DNA of 56,779 nucleotides from Paenibacillus sp. PastM-3. GTDB lineage: Bacteria; Bacillota; Bacilli; Paenibacillales; Paenibacillaceae. The notes beneath the pieces are model-generated. The model worked only from the letters and a program-made list of their open reading frames with translations, was not told the origin of the DNA and did no database searches. The stretch covers positions 1-56,779 of the forward strand of contig NZ_JARXXP010000029.1 of assembly GCF_029893965.1 (NCBI RefSeq), written 5' to 3'. Numbering within the stretch: position 1 is the stretch's first letter; each line of letters starts with the position of its first letter. Below are positions 8,135 to 17,491 of this stretch, piece after piece. The position numbers and the translations under genes are program-made.

Positions 8135-10120
8135 CTAAACCAGCTCGAGCACGGCCATCTGGTGATTCTCAAGGCGCGGGACAGTGTACGTAATCCCGCC
8201 GTCCTGGTCTGCCGTGAACGGCAGCTCGGTCATCGCCGGAGCCAGGTAGACCCGCTTGACGGCGGCAGCGGACGGGAGCCGCAGACTGACGGAGACATCA
8301 CGCAGCGGCACGATGTCCTCGATCACCTCGATGCGGCCCTTCAGCGCAGGAGCCGCATAGAGCAGGTGGTTCACGTAGCGGCGCTCAGCCTGCTGATACT
8401 GCAGGGTCGTGATGCCCCGCGCCGGGAGGCTGGTGCGGAGGGCAGGCTGCGGCAGCAGCCGGGACAGCGCATGGAGCACCATCTCCTTCAGAATAAGATG
8501 GCCGCCGTCCGCATATTCGCTGAATACGTCCCAGGCGATGTAGATCCCGCCGCCGCTTTCGACCATGGCCGGCCCGTTGTCCTCCCGGGCACCCGGTGTG
8601 TGCTGATGCGAGCAGAAGGTGAAGACATCGCGGTTGAAATACGGGTTCTCCAGATGGCCCAGGGAGTTCCCGCCGTTCAGCTCCACCAGCTGACCCTCAC
8701 CGTACATAACAAAGGAAGCAGGCTGCAGCGCACCGGGAGTGAAGTGCGGACGGAAATAGGACGGGCGGTACACGTTCGTTCCGAGCCAGTTCACTCCCAG
8801 CTCCAGCGCAAAAGCATCTCCGGCCGGGTTCAGGCCGGACCTGCCGGTGGCCAGCACCTTGCCGCCTCCTGCGGTGAAGGCTTCAACTGCAGCCGCCAGC
8901 TCCGGCCAGACCGGCACCTCATCCGGCAGCACCAGCACCTTGTATGCTGACCAGTCACTATCTGTATCGACGATGTCATACAGATAGTGGCCTTCGGTCA
9001 GGATACGCACGGCTCCGGCATCAGCCAGATTGCGCGCTCCCTTCAGCGCCTGGCCGCCGGGACAGGCCTCGCGCGCCGCCTCCAGGGACAGGACGGCGAT
9101 GTCGGCGACAGAGGTGACGCCGCTGCACCACGGCTCCTTCGCCTCGACCTCGGCGTAGGCCGCGCCGATCAGGGCATAGGTGGCTTCATCCATCAGACCG
9201 GAGGGGTGAAGCTGGTCGCCAATGGAGCATTTCGCGCCGTGCGCGAGGCTGAGCGCGGCTTCATAGCGCAGCGCGTTCGGATGCTTGTAGCCGCCGAATT
9301 CGCCCCAGGAGGTATGGAATTTGCCGGTCATACCGAGAAATTCCAGGCCGAGCGGCTGGGCATAACGGGCGGACAGCGGGAAATGGTCGTAACCCCAGCC
9401 CCCGGTCGGCAGCGATTCCAGCTCGAGGTGGGTGTTGACATGGACGAGGTCACGCCGGCCCCGCTGCTGATGGCCGTTGTTGTGATAGACCGGCAGGCCG
9501 GGCTTCACGGAATCGATGGTCTCGCGGACGCGGCGTGCATAGTTCAGGTAAGTCTGCTCGCCCAGAGCTGCTACTGCTGCCTCGTCGCGCGGGTCTTTGC
9601 CGTCTGCCCGCAGGGCGGCTACACAGTACTGGCAGCGGCACTTGCGGGCACCGACGATGTCGAGGAAGATGCCGTCTGCATCGTAACGGCCGACCACCTC
9701 ATGAAGCTGGGCCAGCAGAATATCCAGATAAGGTGTGCCCAGGCAGAACTCGTGGTAGCCCGGCGTCATGAAATCCTTCACCCAGCGCGTACGGTCCTCC
9801 GGGTCGCGGATCAGCCATTCGGGATGGCGGCGGGCCAGCTTTTCATCCAGGCCGGCAGATAAATAGACCGGTGTGCGGACGCCGATTTCGTGGGCAGCTT
9901 CTATCATTTCCCCCAGCAGATCGAAGTCAAGATGCGGATGGATTTCATTAGCTTCACTGGGATGGTAGGCCCAGCCGTGATGGCATTTGGAGAATACGGT
10001 GATGGAATCGACATGGCCGGAGCGCAGCATGGACTGGAACTGGGCTCTGCTGAAATCTTTTCCGATGCCGGGAATGGCCTCGGAGGTATGGAAGTCGAGA
10101 TGAACCTGACGGAAACGCAT
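8135..10120 (-). CDS. Probable alpha-L-fucosidase of the GH151 type (GH42-like architecture)
   Basis: 661 aa with no signal peptide, so cytoplasmic. It begins MRFRQVHLDFHTS and has a TIM-barrel of the alpha-amylase/GH42-like type (residues about 1-350), with DADGIFLDIV near the barrel core and a CQYC pair. A beta-galactosidase-trimerisation-like alpha/beta domain follows (about 360-560, VLVLPDEVPVW and GGGKVLATGRSG), then a small beta domain. This matches proteins I recall being placed in GH151, whose characterised member is a Paenibacillus alpha-L-fucosidase. The adjacent fucose operon supports release of L-fucose. Divergent from an AraC gene. Another exo-glycosidase activity remains possible. 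Confidence 0.72.
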   Translation of the reverse strand: MRFRQVHLDFHTSEAIPGIGKDFSRAQFQSMLRSGHVDSITVFSKCHHGWAYHPSEANEIHPHLDFDLLGEMIEAAHEIGVRTPVYLSAGLDEKLARRHPEWLIRDPEDRTRWVKDFMTPGYHEFCLGTPYLDILLAQLHEVVGRYDADGIFLDIVGARKCRCQYCVAALRADGKDPRDEAAVAALGEQTYLNYARRVRETIDSVKPGLPVYHNNGHQQRGRRDLVHVNTHLELESLPTGGWGYDHFPLSARYAQPLGLEFLGMTGKFHTSWGEFGGYKHPNALRYEAALSLAHGAKCSIGDQLHPSGLMDEATYALIGAAYAEVEAKEPWCSGVTSVADIAVLSLEAAREACPGGQALKGARNLADAGAVRILTEGHYLYDIVDTDSDWSAYKVLVLPDEVPVWPELAAAVEAFTAGGGKVLATGRSGLNPAGDAFALELGVNWLGTNVYRPSYFRPHFTPGALQPASFVMYGEGQLVELNGGNSLGHLENPYFNRDVFTFCSHQHTPGAREDNGPAMVESGGGIYIAWDVFSEYADGGHLILKEMVLHALSRLLPQPALRTSLPARGITTLQYQQAERRYVNHLLYAAPALKGRIEVIEDIVPLRDVSVSLRLPSAAAVKRVYLAPAMTELPFTADQDGGITYTVPRLENHQMAVLELV

Positions 10121-10252
10121 GGATGAACAACCCCTTATAGAAATTGGATATAAAGCGATTCCCAGTCAATGTACCTCTTTTCTGCAAGCGCTACCAGTGA
10201 TATTATAGACTTGAAATAGCACAAAACCGACTTTAATACAGGAGGGGATAGG

Positions 10253-11158
10253 GTGCTCTGTCTGGAATTTACGATTCCGCCGCTGCCCAAGTTCGTCACG
10301 GTGGGGCTGGCCGTCTGGTCGCCGGGTGACCGGCATTTTGCCCGGACCTTCGGGGTATATGATCTGCTGCTGGTCAAGCGCGGAACGCTGTATATGGCTG
10401 AACAGGGGAAGGAATATGCGATCGGTCCGGGCAGGCTGCTGGTGCTTGAGGCAGGACTGCCGCACGAGGGCTACCGGGTCTGTGAAGAGGATACGGAGAT
10501 TTACTGGGTTCACTTCATTCATGAGGGGAAGCCGGCTTATATCCTGCAGGAGGAGATTCCCTGGTCTGCACTGCTGGCCAAAGGAACAGTAGAGGATGAG
10601 GAGCCCTCTGCACAGCAGCGGCTGTATATGCCCAAATTTGCTGCCGTAGACGTAGAGGCGCTGGAGCCGATTCTGGATGAGATGAACGAGATTCACAGCC
10701 GGCTGAATGCCGAAAATGCCCTGCGGCTCCATGTTCTGCTGGCCGAGCTGATGGCGGCGCTGCAGGCAGAATGCGCCCGCATGGCGCTGCCGGAGCCGGC
10801 GGTCCGGCTGGCCCGGGCGGCGGCAGCTTATCTGGACAGGCATTGGAAGGAGCCGTTTCAGGTGACGGGTCTGCAGGAGGAGCTGCATTTCCAGGCAGAT
10901 TATATTACGAGATGCATGAAGCAGCATATCGGCACAACGCCGCTGCAGTACGTGCTGCAGCGGCGGCTCGAAGAAGCCAAGAAGCTGCTGGGCGGCACGG
11001 TACTCAGCGTCGCCGATATTGCCGAACGGATCGGCATCCGCGATGCCAATTATCTGACCCGGCTGTTCAGCGCAAGATTCGGCATGACCCCGGTAGCTTA
11101 CCGTCGCCGGCTGCGCCAGCGGGAGGAAGCTGCTGCAGCAGTAGAGGGCAGGGAGTGA
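10253..11158 (+). CDS. AraC-family transcriptional regulator
   Basis: 301 aa from a GTG start 5 nt after AGGAGGGG. The N-terminal cupin-like sugar-sensing domain (residues about 15-110: YDLLLVKRGTLYMAEQG, GRLLVLEAGLPHEG) is followed by two AraC-type HTH motifs in the last 100 residues (LQEELHFQADYITRCMKQHIG and VADIAERIGIRDANYLTRLF). It is divergent from the GH151 gene across 132 bp, so it is the likely activator of that gene. Its stop abuts the stop of the next, convergent AraC gene with no terminator between them. Confidence 0.9.
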   Translation: MLCLEFTIPPLPKFVTVGLAVWSPGDRHFARTFGVYDLLLVKRGTLYMAEQGKEYAIGPGRLLVLEAGLPHEGYRVCEEDTEIYWVHFIHEGKPAYILQEEIPWSALLAKGTVEDEEPSAQQRLYMPKFAAVDVEALEPILDEMNEIHSRLNAENALRLHVLLAELMAALQAECARMALPEPAVRLARAAAAYLDRHWKEPFQVTGLQEELHFQADYITRCMKQHIGTTPLQYVLQRRLEEAKKLLGGTVLSVADIAERIGIRDANYLTRLFSARFGMTPVAYRRRLRQREEAAAAVEGRE

Positions 11159-12037
11159 TCACCCGCGCTCCCCGGAGCCGCTGATCCGTTCGCGGTATTC
11201 GGTCGGTGTGCAGTTGAAGCTTTTACGGAACTGGCGGGCGTAATAGTTCTGGTCGTGGAAGCCGCTGTCCATGGCTACCCGGGATACCGGAAGGTCCGGG
11301 TTGCGCAGCAGCGTACAGGAGTAGTCCAGCCGTTTGCGGATGACATAGTCCATGGGAGTCGTCTTATAGTTGCGGGTGAAGACCCTCAGAAACTGGCGGG
11401 TCGACATATACGCCATGTCCGCCATGGACTGCAGGGTAACCGGCTGAAGGAAATGCTCCTCAATATAGGTGACCGCCTCACCGATCCGCAGCGCCTTGTT
11501 GTCCTCGCCCCTGCTGCTGTTCTGATAATAACGGGAGAGCATGCCTACCAGGGCAGTGAAATAGGTGCGGACCATCAGGCGGTAGCCGTCCTCCCGGCGC
11601 TCATGCTCAGAGAGAATCAGATCTAGCAGCCTTGTTGCCTCCAGCAGCTGCCCTGCATCCAGCGAAAGCATGCCCCTGAAATACATCTCCTGACGGTAAA
11701 AGGGCTCGATATAGAACAAGGCCTGGAAGCCCGGAAGCAATCTAAGCTCTGGCTGCTGCAGCAGCTCCTCGGGCTGAAACATCACATTCACATACTCAAT
11801 ATCCTCGACATTCTTGTAACCATGGGAAACACCGCTGTGAATCAGAAAAACCTGGCCGGCCGTAACCGGATACTCTCTCCCTTCGATGATATGCACGGCG
11901 CTTCCCGACAAAATGACGACGAGCTCAGAGAAATCATGGCTGTGTACATAATAATCATGGGTCAGCGGACATTTCTGGATCCGGAAGGTAAATCCGGGCT
12001 CAAGTCCGATGTCCCGCGCTAATAATTTGGTTGTCAT
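11159..12037 (-). CDS. AraC-family transcriptional regulator (RhaR/RhaS-like)
   Basis: 292 aa. The N-terminal cupin domain has HSHDFSELVVILSG and AGQVFLIHSGVSHGY, as in rhamnose-type regulators. The C-terminal HTH pair is present (LQSMADMAYMSTRQFLRVF and VSRVAMDSGFHDQNYYARQF). A near-consensus promoter lies directly upstream on the minus strand and would start the transcript at or next to the ATG, so the mRNA may be leaderless; no ribosome binding site is visible. A 28-bp motif shared with the GH2 operon upstream region overlaps this promoter. Confidence 0.9.
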   Translation of the reverse strand: MTTKLLARDIGLEPGFTFRIQKCPLTHDYYVHSHDFSELVVILSGSAVHIIEGREYPVTAGQVFLIHSGVSHGYKNVEDIEYVNVMFQPEELLQQPELRLLPGFQALFYIEPFYRQEMYFRGMLSLDAGQLLEATRLLDLILSEHERREDGYRLMVRTYFTALVGMLSRYYQNSSRGEDNKALRIGEAVTYIEEHFLQPVTLQSMADMAYMSTRQFLRVFTRNYKTTPMDYVIRKRLDYSCTLLRNPDLPVSRVAMDSGFHDQNYYARQFRKSFNCTPTEYRERISGSGERG

Positions 12038-12043
12038 GGCAAT

Positions 12044-12072
12044 ATTATGCTAAGGAAGGGCGATATCGTCAA
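12044..12072 (-). promoter_or_regulatory. Near-consensus promoter of the AraC gene, predicted leaderless
   Basis: On the minus strand TTGACG (12072-12067), a 17-nt spacer and CATAAT (12049-12044). Only six bases separate the -10 from the ATG at 12037, so the +1 would fall on or near the start codon. Confidence 0.55.
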
Positions 12073-12074
12073 GG
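12047..12074. promoter_or_regulatory. 28-bp motif shared with 23571-23598 (candidate operator)
   Basis: ATGCTAA, two variable bases, AAGGGC, three partly variable bases, ATCGTCAAGG. In total 23 of 28 positions match the copy at 23571-23598. It lies between the AraC gene and the SGNH esterase. Confidence 0.5.
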
Positions 12075-12167
12075 CGGAAAAGGGCAGGCGGCGCTACCAT
12101 TAGGTTGCGGGCATACCGCCGTTAAGGGAAGCCATACGCCTTGGCGTACTTGTCAGGAGGGAAGAGC

Positions 12168-12911
12168 ATGCTGCCTTTATTTACGACTAAGAAAACGGAA
12201 AAACAGAATTCCGTACAGCCGCACATCCTGTTTCTTGGAGACAGCATCACGGCCGACGGTCAATATATCCGGCTGGCCGGAGAATGGCTGAAGAAGCACC
12301 GGCCGCACCCGGGAGTCCGGCTGACGGCACGGGGAGTCCCGAGCGAGACGGCCTCGGGACTCAGCGAAGCGGCACATCCCTTTCCCCGTCCCTGCATCCA
12401 TGAACGGCTCACAAGAGAGCTCGCGGAAGCAGCCCCGGATGTAGTCGTAGCCTGCTACGGGATGAACGACGGAATCTATCATCCATTCTCCGCTGAAAGG
12501 TTTGCGGCCTATCAGGACGGAATGCGGCGGCTGAGTGCACAGATTCATAAAGCGGGAGCCAAGGTGGTGCTGCTGACCCCGCCGCCGTTCGATGCCCTGT
12601 CCATGAACGGCCCGCTGCTGCCGGCGGATGCGGATGATTTCAGTTATCTGGCGCCCTACAGGGATTACGACCGGGTGCTGGAGCATTACGCGGACTGGCT
12701 GTTATCCGGGGGCTGTCCTGCTGATCAGGTCATCGATCTGCGCACGCCGCTGCTGCAGCACATCAGGCAGGAACGGTTGCTTAACGCCGCTTACCGTTAC
12801 GGTGACGGGATTCATCCGGACGCCCCGGGCCACGGGGTTATAGCACATACGCTTTTACAAGAGCTCTTTGGTACAGAGCCGGAACAATGGCCGGATGCGC
12901 GCCGGGAATAA
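12168..12911 (+). CDS. SGNH/GDSL-family hydrolase, probable carbohydrate esterase
   Basis: 247 aa from the ATG at 12168 behind CAGGAGG; a TTG further upstream precedes the ribosome binding site and is rejected. The SGNH blocks are visible: GDSIT (nucleophile Ser26), a conserved Gly (near ARGVPSETASG), GMND (Asn of block III) and DGIHPDAPGH (Asp and His). There is no signal peptide, so it acts in the cytoplasm. The family includes rhamnogalacturonan and xylan acetylesterases. Among glycosidases and sugar regulators, deacetylation of imported oligosaccharides is likely, but the substrate is not shown. Confidence 0.85.
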   Translation: MLPLFTTKKTEKQNSVQPHILFLGDSITADGQYIRLAGEWLKKHRPHPGVRLTARGVPSETASGLSEAAHPFPRPCIHERLTRELAEAAPDVVVACYGMNDGIYHPFSAERFAAYQDGMRRLSAQIHKAGAKVVLLTPPPFDALSMNGPLLPADADDFSYLAPYRDYDRVLEHYADWLLSGGCPADQVIDLRTPLLQHIRQERLLNAAYRYGDGIHPDAPGHGVIAHTLLQELFGTEPEQWPDARRE

Positions 12912-12995
12912 CAACAGGTGCCCCAAAGGACGGATTGACAGGCAAAATCAGCCGGGATTATAGTTAGGTCACTTAAGCGCAGGGGGAGTGAATCC

Positions 12996-15332
12996 ATGAA
13001 TGTACTCCAGACGATCCGGTCACGCAAATATCTGCAGCGGATTTTGCTCAGCTTTATGCTGGTGGTTGCCACACTTGCTGTTGCTTCGCTTTTTCTGAAT
13101 GCCAGTGCCCGCAGCCGGGTGCTCAGCCTGCAGAATGAAGCTGACCGGAAGCTGCTGACCCAGATCAACTATAACGTTGAGAATATGAACGGCATCGTGA
13201 GGGATTTGGCCGTATCGCTGTACAACGACGAAGAGCTGCTCGCGTTGAAGTCGGGTGCAGATTACAAACAGAGTATTCTAAAAATTGAACGTCTGAATCA
13301 TACCGTTGCCTCATCGCCGTATCTGCACGCCGCAGTCTTTTATAACGGCGCCCAGCAGCGGTTCTTCTCGTCACTTAACCATGACATCAATAACAGTACC
13401 CTGTATGGAGCTTTGGAGAGCTATATGGCTTCAAGGTCCGATCTGCCGAAGCTGCAGCTGATTCCCCTGGATCTTGACGGCAAGAACGACGGAATCGATG
13501 TGTTTGCCTTCTTTCTCTATGACGGAGAAGCCATGGGTTCTATTAATGACAATGTGCTGATTCTGACGGTGAAGCCGGACTGGATGCTTGATAATGTGAA
13601 AGCGCTTAATCTGGTGGCGGAGCGGCAAAATGATGTGCTGTTCATTACCGACAGCGAAGGCGAGGTGCTGATTTCGACCGACGGGCTGCTGCCTGCAGGG
13701 CTTAACATCAGGCAGGACCTGCTGCCGCGGCTTACCCCTTCGGATAAACCGGTGGATTCCTTTATCTACAATCATGAAGACCGGAAATATAAGGTCACTT
13801 ATTTAAGCAAGGCGCTGAATAACTGGCAGATTGTCAGCCTGCAGGATTATGATGTGGTGCTGGGCAGCGTGCGGCAGATGAAGTGGACAGAGGTGGCGGT
13901 CACGCTGTCCGTCGTTCTGCTTGCGGTCATGCTGTCCGTATTTTTTTCGCTGCGGCTGTATAAGCCGGTGGGCCAGCTGCTGACGCTGGTGCCGCAGAAT
14001 GAACGCGGTGCCCCGCAGGGCCAGGATGAGCTGTCGTTGATTGCGGCCAATGTAACCGAGATGATCGGCAAGCTGAAGGGGCTTGAGCAGGAGCGGGCCT
14101 CACAGTCGAATATCGCCAAGGTGTATCAGCTGCGCAGCCTGGTCGGAGCAAGCGGAAGTGTAGACGAGCGCGCATTCCTGCAGATCAGAGAGCAGTATGG
14201 CATAGATATTGCTTATCCGGCTCCGCTGCGGCTGGCTCTGGTGCAGATTGACGATCTTCAGGGGCTTGCCGCCGGCCAGGGTGCTGCGATGGAGTCCCTG
14301 CTGTACTTTGCCATTGCCAACATCGGCCAGGAACTGCTCAGCCAGGACGGCTCATGCGAAGCTGTAGATATGAAAAGCGGGCACCTGGTCTTTATATTCA
14401 GCAGCGGAGCAGGTACAGCAGACAAAACAGCCGCAGCCGTTGGGCTGGAGCTGCTGGGCGAGCGGTTCAGAGAGCTTCAGCAAACCGTCCAGGCTTATTA
14501 CCGCATCACCTTTACGGTTACGCTCAGTGAGGTGTTCCCGGACTATCGCAGCATTACCCGGCATTATAATCAGGCGGTCCGCCATTCCCATTACCGGATG
14601 ATCTACGGCAAAGGGGCGGTGCTGGAGCCGGAGAATCTGCTTGAGAATGAGCAGAATGAGACGCTGCGCATCCCGCAGGAGCTGGAGCGGCAGCTGATGG
14701 AAGGGCTGAAGGGCGGCGATCTGCAGGAGACGGAGCAGGCGATCCGCAGCTGGCGGGAGCTGCTCGGCGGCTTCAGCTACGAGAATATGTTCTCAGCGGT
14801 GCTGCATCTGGCAGTTACCTTGAGCAATACACTCGGTGAGATGAACAGCCATAATGTCAATCCGGTATCCGTCAACCTGCAGGCGATTAACCGGCGGATT
14901 CTGGAGAAAGAAACGCTTGATGAAATAGAAGCCGTCCTGCTGGAGGTCGTGCGCGAAGTAGCAGAGCAGCGGCGGAGCGGCCGCGAGGACAAGAGCCGAC
15001 TGCTGGCGGAGACCGTGAAGGAGATTATCGACCGGCACTATGCCGACCCTGATCTCAATGTGCAGCGGATTGCCGACATGCTGAAGATGAGCTCCGTTTA
15101 TCTGGGCCAGGTGTTCAAGTCGCAGGAAGGGATTACCGTAGTTGACCAGATCAATGCGGCGCGGCTGGCTTATGCCAGGGACTATCTGGAGCAGAAGGAT
15201 TTGACCGTAACAGAGATAATGGAGAAAGTCGGCTTCGGCAACGAGAGCTATTTTTACCGGCTGTTCAAACGCCGCTACGGGACGACCCCGAAGGAATACC
15301 GCCTGAAATCAGCCATTGACCGCAGCAAATAA
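12996..15332 (+). CDS. Membrane-bound AraC/YesN-type regulator of the Lpl-type ABC transporter
   Basis: 778 aa. A membrane segment (residues about 10-35), an extracellular sensor domain (about 36-285) and a second membrane segment (about 288-317, LSVVLLAVMLSVFFSLRLY) precede a cytoplasmic linker and a C-terminal AraC HTH pair (VQRIADMLKMSSVYLGQVF, VTEIMEKVGFGNESYFYRLF). This one-component layout is common in Paenibacillus directly upstream of LplA/LplB/YtcP-type sugar importers, which is the arrangement here. It probably senses an extracellular sugar and activates the importer at 15570-19048. Confidence 0.88.
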   Translation: MNVLQTIRSRKYLQRILLSFMLVVATLAVASLFLNASARSRVLSLQNEADRKLLTQINYNVENMNGIVRDLAVSLYNDEELLALKSGADYKQSILKIERLNHTVASSPYLHAAVFYNGAQQRFFSSLNHDINNSTLYGALESYMASRSDLPKLQLIPLDLDGKNDGIDVFAFFLYDGEAMGSINDNVLILTVKPDWMLDNVKALNLVAERQNDVLFITDSEGEVLISTDGLLPAGLNIRQDLLPRLTPSDKPVDSFIYNHEDRKYKVTYLSKALNNWQIVSLQDYDVVLGSVRQMKWTEVAVTLSVVLLAVMLSVFFSLRLYKPVGQLLTLVPQNERGAPQGQDELSLIAANVTEMIGKLKGLEQERASQSNIAKVYQLRSLVGASGSVDERAFLQIREQYGIDIAYPAPLRLALVQIDDLQGLAAGQGAAMESLLYFAIANIGQELLSQDGSCEAVDMKSGHLVFIFSSGAGTADKTAAAVGLELLGERFRELQQTVQAYYRITFTVTLSEVFPDYRSITRHYNQAVRHSHYRMIYGKGAVLEPENLLENEQNETLRIPQELERQLMEGLKGGDLQETEQAIRSWRELLGGFSYENMFSAVLHLAVTLSNTLGEMNSHNVNPVSVNLQAINRRILEKETLDEIEAVLLEVVREVAEQRRSGREDKSRLLAETVKEIIDRHYADPDLNVQRIADMLKMSSVYLGQVFKSQEGITVVDQINAARLAYARDYLEQKDLTVTEIMEKVGFGNESYFYRLFKRRYGTTPKEYRLKSAIDRSK

Positions 15333-15346
15333 TATAACGAATGCCG

Positions 15347-15385
15347 GGCCCGCGAGTGAGATTTTTTCATTCAGCGGGCCTTTTT
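15347..15385 (+). terminator. Intrinsic terminator after the membrane regulator
   Basis: GGCCCGC (15347-15353) pairs with GCGGGCC (15374-15380), extended by GAGTGA/TCATTC, followed by TTTTT. Confidence 0.8.
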
Positions 15386-15569
15386 GGCTTTTTGCCCACA
15401 GCCGCAGCACTCCTCTGCCCGAAGCAGGAATCAGGGAACTGTACAGCCCGGATTTACAGCATTCTTGCGATTGTACAGTACCGTAAATGCTTGCTGCTAC
15501 GCTATTCTAAGGCCATGCAAAGCCTGACACACAGGCAGCCGTTAACGAAGAAAGGAAGGGGCTTTGGTT

Positions 15570-16556
15570 ATGCAGAAGAACGTTACACTTACCGGGCAGG
15601 GGGCTCATGCGGGTGCACCGCCGGAAAAACGCAGGAAGTCATGGGCCGGAAGAGAGCTGCATCATTTTAAGAACAACCGCGAGCTGTTTCTGCTCTCCCT
15701 GCCGGGGATTTTGTACAAATTGATTTTTGCCTATATCCCAATGATCGGCCTGATTATCGCCTTCAAAAACTACCGCTATGATCTGGGCATCTTCGGCAGC
15801 GAGTGGGTGGGGCTGGATAATTTCCGTTATTTGTTCACTACCGACACAGCATGGCGGATTACCCGCAATACCGTTCTGTATAATACCGCTTATATCCTGG
15901 TGGGGACCTCGGCGGCGCTGCTGCTGGCGATCCTGATGAACGAAATTAAGGCCAGAGTGAGCAAGTTCTACCAGACGGCGCTGTTTTTGCCCCATTTTCT
16001 GTCGTGGGTGCTGGTCGGGTATGTCGCTTACGCCTTTCTGAACCATTCGGACGGCTTCATCAACCGCACGCTTGAATCGTTCGGCCTTGATCCGGTCAGC
16101 TGGTACCAGAATGCCGCCCCTTGGCCGGTTATCCTCATTCTGGTGCAATTATGGAAGGTAGTAGGCTTTAATACGCTGATTTATTTTGCCGGCATTATCG
16201 GAATCAACAGTGAATATTACGAGGCGGCGCGGATCGACGGGGCAACCAAACGGCAGATGGCGTTCAAAATTACGATCCCGCTCATGGCTCCAATCATCAT
16301 CATCATGCTGATCCTCTCCATCGGCAACATGTTCCGCGGCGACTTCGGCCTGCACTATTTTATCCCGAACAATTCAGGCTTTCTCTACGGCTCTACAGAT
16401 ATTATTGATACTTATGTGTACCGTGCGCTGCGTGAAGTCGGCAATGTGAGCATGTCTGCGGCTACAGGCTTTTACCAGTCGGTTGTCGGTCTGGTGCTGG
16501 TGCTGACGGCCAACGGCATTGTGCGCAAGGTCGATCCTGATAACTCTCTATGGTAA
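15570..16556 (+). CDS. Sugar ABC transporter permease (LplB family)
   Basis: 328 aa from the ATG at 15570 after GAAAGGAAGGGG; a TTG two codons earlier is too close to the ribosome binding site. Six predicted membrane segments of the MalF/LplB type. The cytoplasmic EAA loop reads EYYEAARIDGATKRQMAFKI. It partners the permease at 16571 and the lipoprotein at 17492. No dedicated ATPase is encoded nearby, so a shared MsmX-type ATPase is expected. Probably imports oligosaccharides released by the enzymes of this region. Confidence 0.92.
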   Translation: MQKNVTLTGQGAHAGAPPEKRRKSWAGRELHHFKNNRELFLLSLPGILYKLIFAYIPMIGLIIAFKNYRYDLGIFGSEWVGLDNFRYLFTTDTAWRITRNTVLYNTAYILVGTSAALLLAILMNEIKARVSKFYQTALFLPHFLSWVLVGYVAYAFLNHSDGFINRTLESFGLDPVSWYQNAAPWPVILILVQLWKVVGFNTLIYFAGIIGINSEYYEAARIDGATKRQMAFKITIPLMAPIIIIMLILSIGNMFRGDFGLHYFIPNNSGFLYGSTDIIDTYVYRALREVGNVSMSAATGFYQSVVGLVLVLTANGIVRKVDPDNSLW

Positions 16557-16570
16557 GGAGGTGCCAGACA

Positions 16571-17455
16571 GTGGCCCGAAAATTCGAATTCTCCAAGCTG
16601 TTCATTAATCTGCTGTTTACGGTGCTTTCGCTTGTAGTCATTCTGCCGTTTCTGCTGGTCGTTGCCGTGTCTCTCACAGACGAAAAGTCGCTGACCGCTA
16701 ACGGATATCAGTTCATCCCGGGAAAATTCAGTCTGGACGCCTACCGCTATCTGCTGGACGCCCCGGATATTCTGTTCCGTGCTTACGGGGTGACCATCAC
16801 CATAACTGTAGTCGGAGCGCTGTTAGGCCTGTTGTTGACTGCAATGACCGCGTACGTGATTTCCCGGCAGGATTACCGGTATAACCGGGTGACTACCTTT
16901 TACGTGTTCTTTACCATGCTGTTCAGCGGCGGGCTTGTTCCCTCCTACATCCTCATCACGCAATATCTGCATCTCAAGGACAGTCTGTGGGCGCTGATTC
17001 TGCCGATTCTCCTGTCGCCGTTCAACATTATGGTCATGAAAGGGTTCATGTCGAAGATTCCGCTGGAGATCATTGAATCGGCCAAAATCGACGGGGCGCG
17101 GGAGTTCCGCATCTTTTTCCGGATCATCCTGCCGCTCTCCACTCCGGCGCTGGCGACACTCGGTCTGCTGATTTCCTTCACCTACTGGAACGAATGGTTT
17201 AACGCGATGCTCTACATCGATGATCCGAATAAGGTGCCGCTGCAGCTGCTGCTGGTGCGGACGCTCAACAGTATTGAGTTTCTCACAACCAATTCAGAGT
17301 TTACCGGACAGCTCGGCATTGATTTGTCCAGCTTCCCGAACAGCTCGGCGCGGATGGCGATTGCGGTGCTGGCCGGCGGACCGATGCTGGTGATCTTCCC
17401 GTTTTTCCAGCGGTTTTTTGTCAAAGGGCTTACGGTTGGCTCCCTAAAGGGTTAA
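16571..17455 (+). CDS. Sugar ABC transporter permease (YtcP/MalG-like)
   Basis: 294 aa from the GTG at 16571, eight bases after TAAGGAGGTG; the in-frame ATG at 16550 lies before that ribosome binding site. The ribosome binding site overlaps the stop of the preceding permease gene. MalG-type permease with about six membrane segments and the EAA loop IIESAKIDGAREFRIFFRI. The C-terminus ends in the usual FVKGLTVGSLKG. Second half of the heterodimeric channel. Confidence 0.92.
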   Translation: MARKFEFSKLFINLLFTVLSLVVILPFLLVVAVSLTDEKSLTANGYQFIPGKFSLDAYRYLLDAPDILFRAYGVTITITVVGALLGLLLTAMTAYVISRQDYRYNRVTTFYVFFTMLFSGGLVPSYILITQYLHLKDSLWALILPILLSPFNIMVMKGFMSKIPLEIIESAKIDGAREFRIFFRIILPLSTPALATLGLLISFTYWNEWFNAMLYIDDPNKVPLQLLLVRTLNSIEFLTTNSEFTGQLGIDLSSFPNSSARMAIAVLAGGPMLVIFPFFQRFFVKGLTVGSLKG

Positions 17456-17491
17456 CATACAATCATGTACAAAGTACAGGAGGTCACACAC

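Noticed and set aside
8084..8950. 288-aa plus-strand open frame
   Set aside because: It is the shadow of the GH151 gene on the opposite strand in high-GC DNA. The minus frame has family motifs; this one has none.
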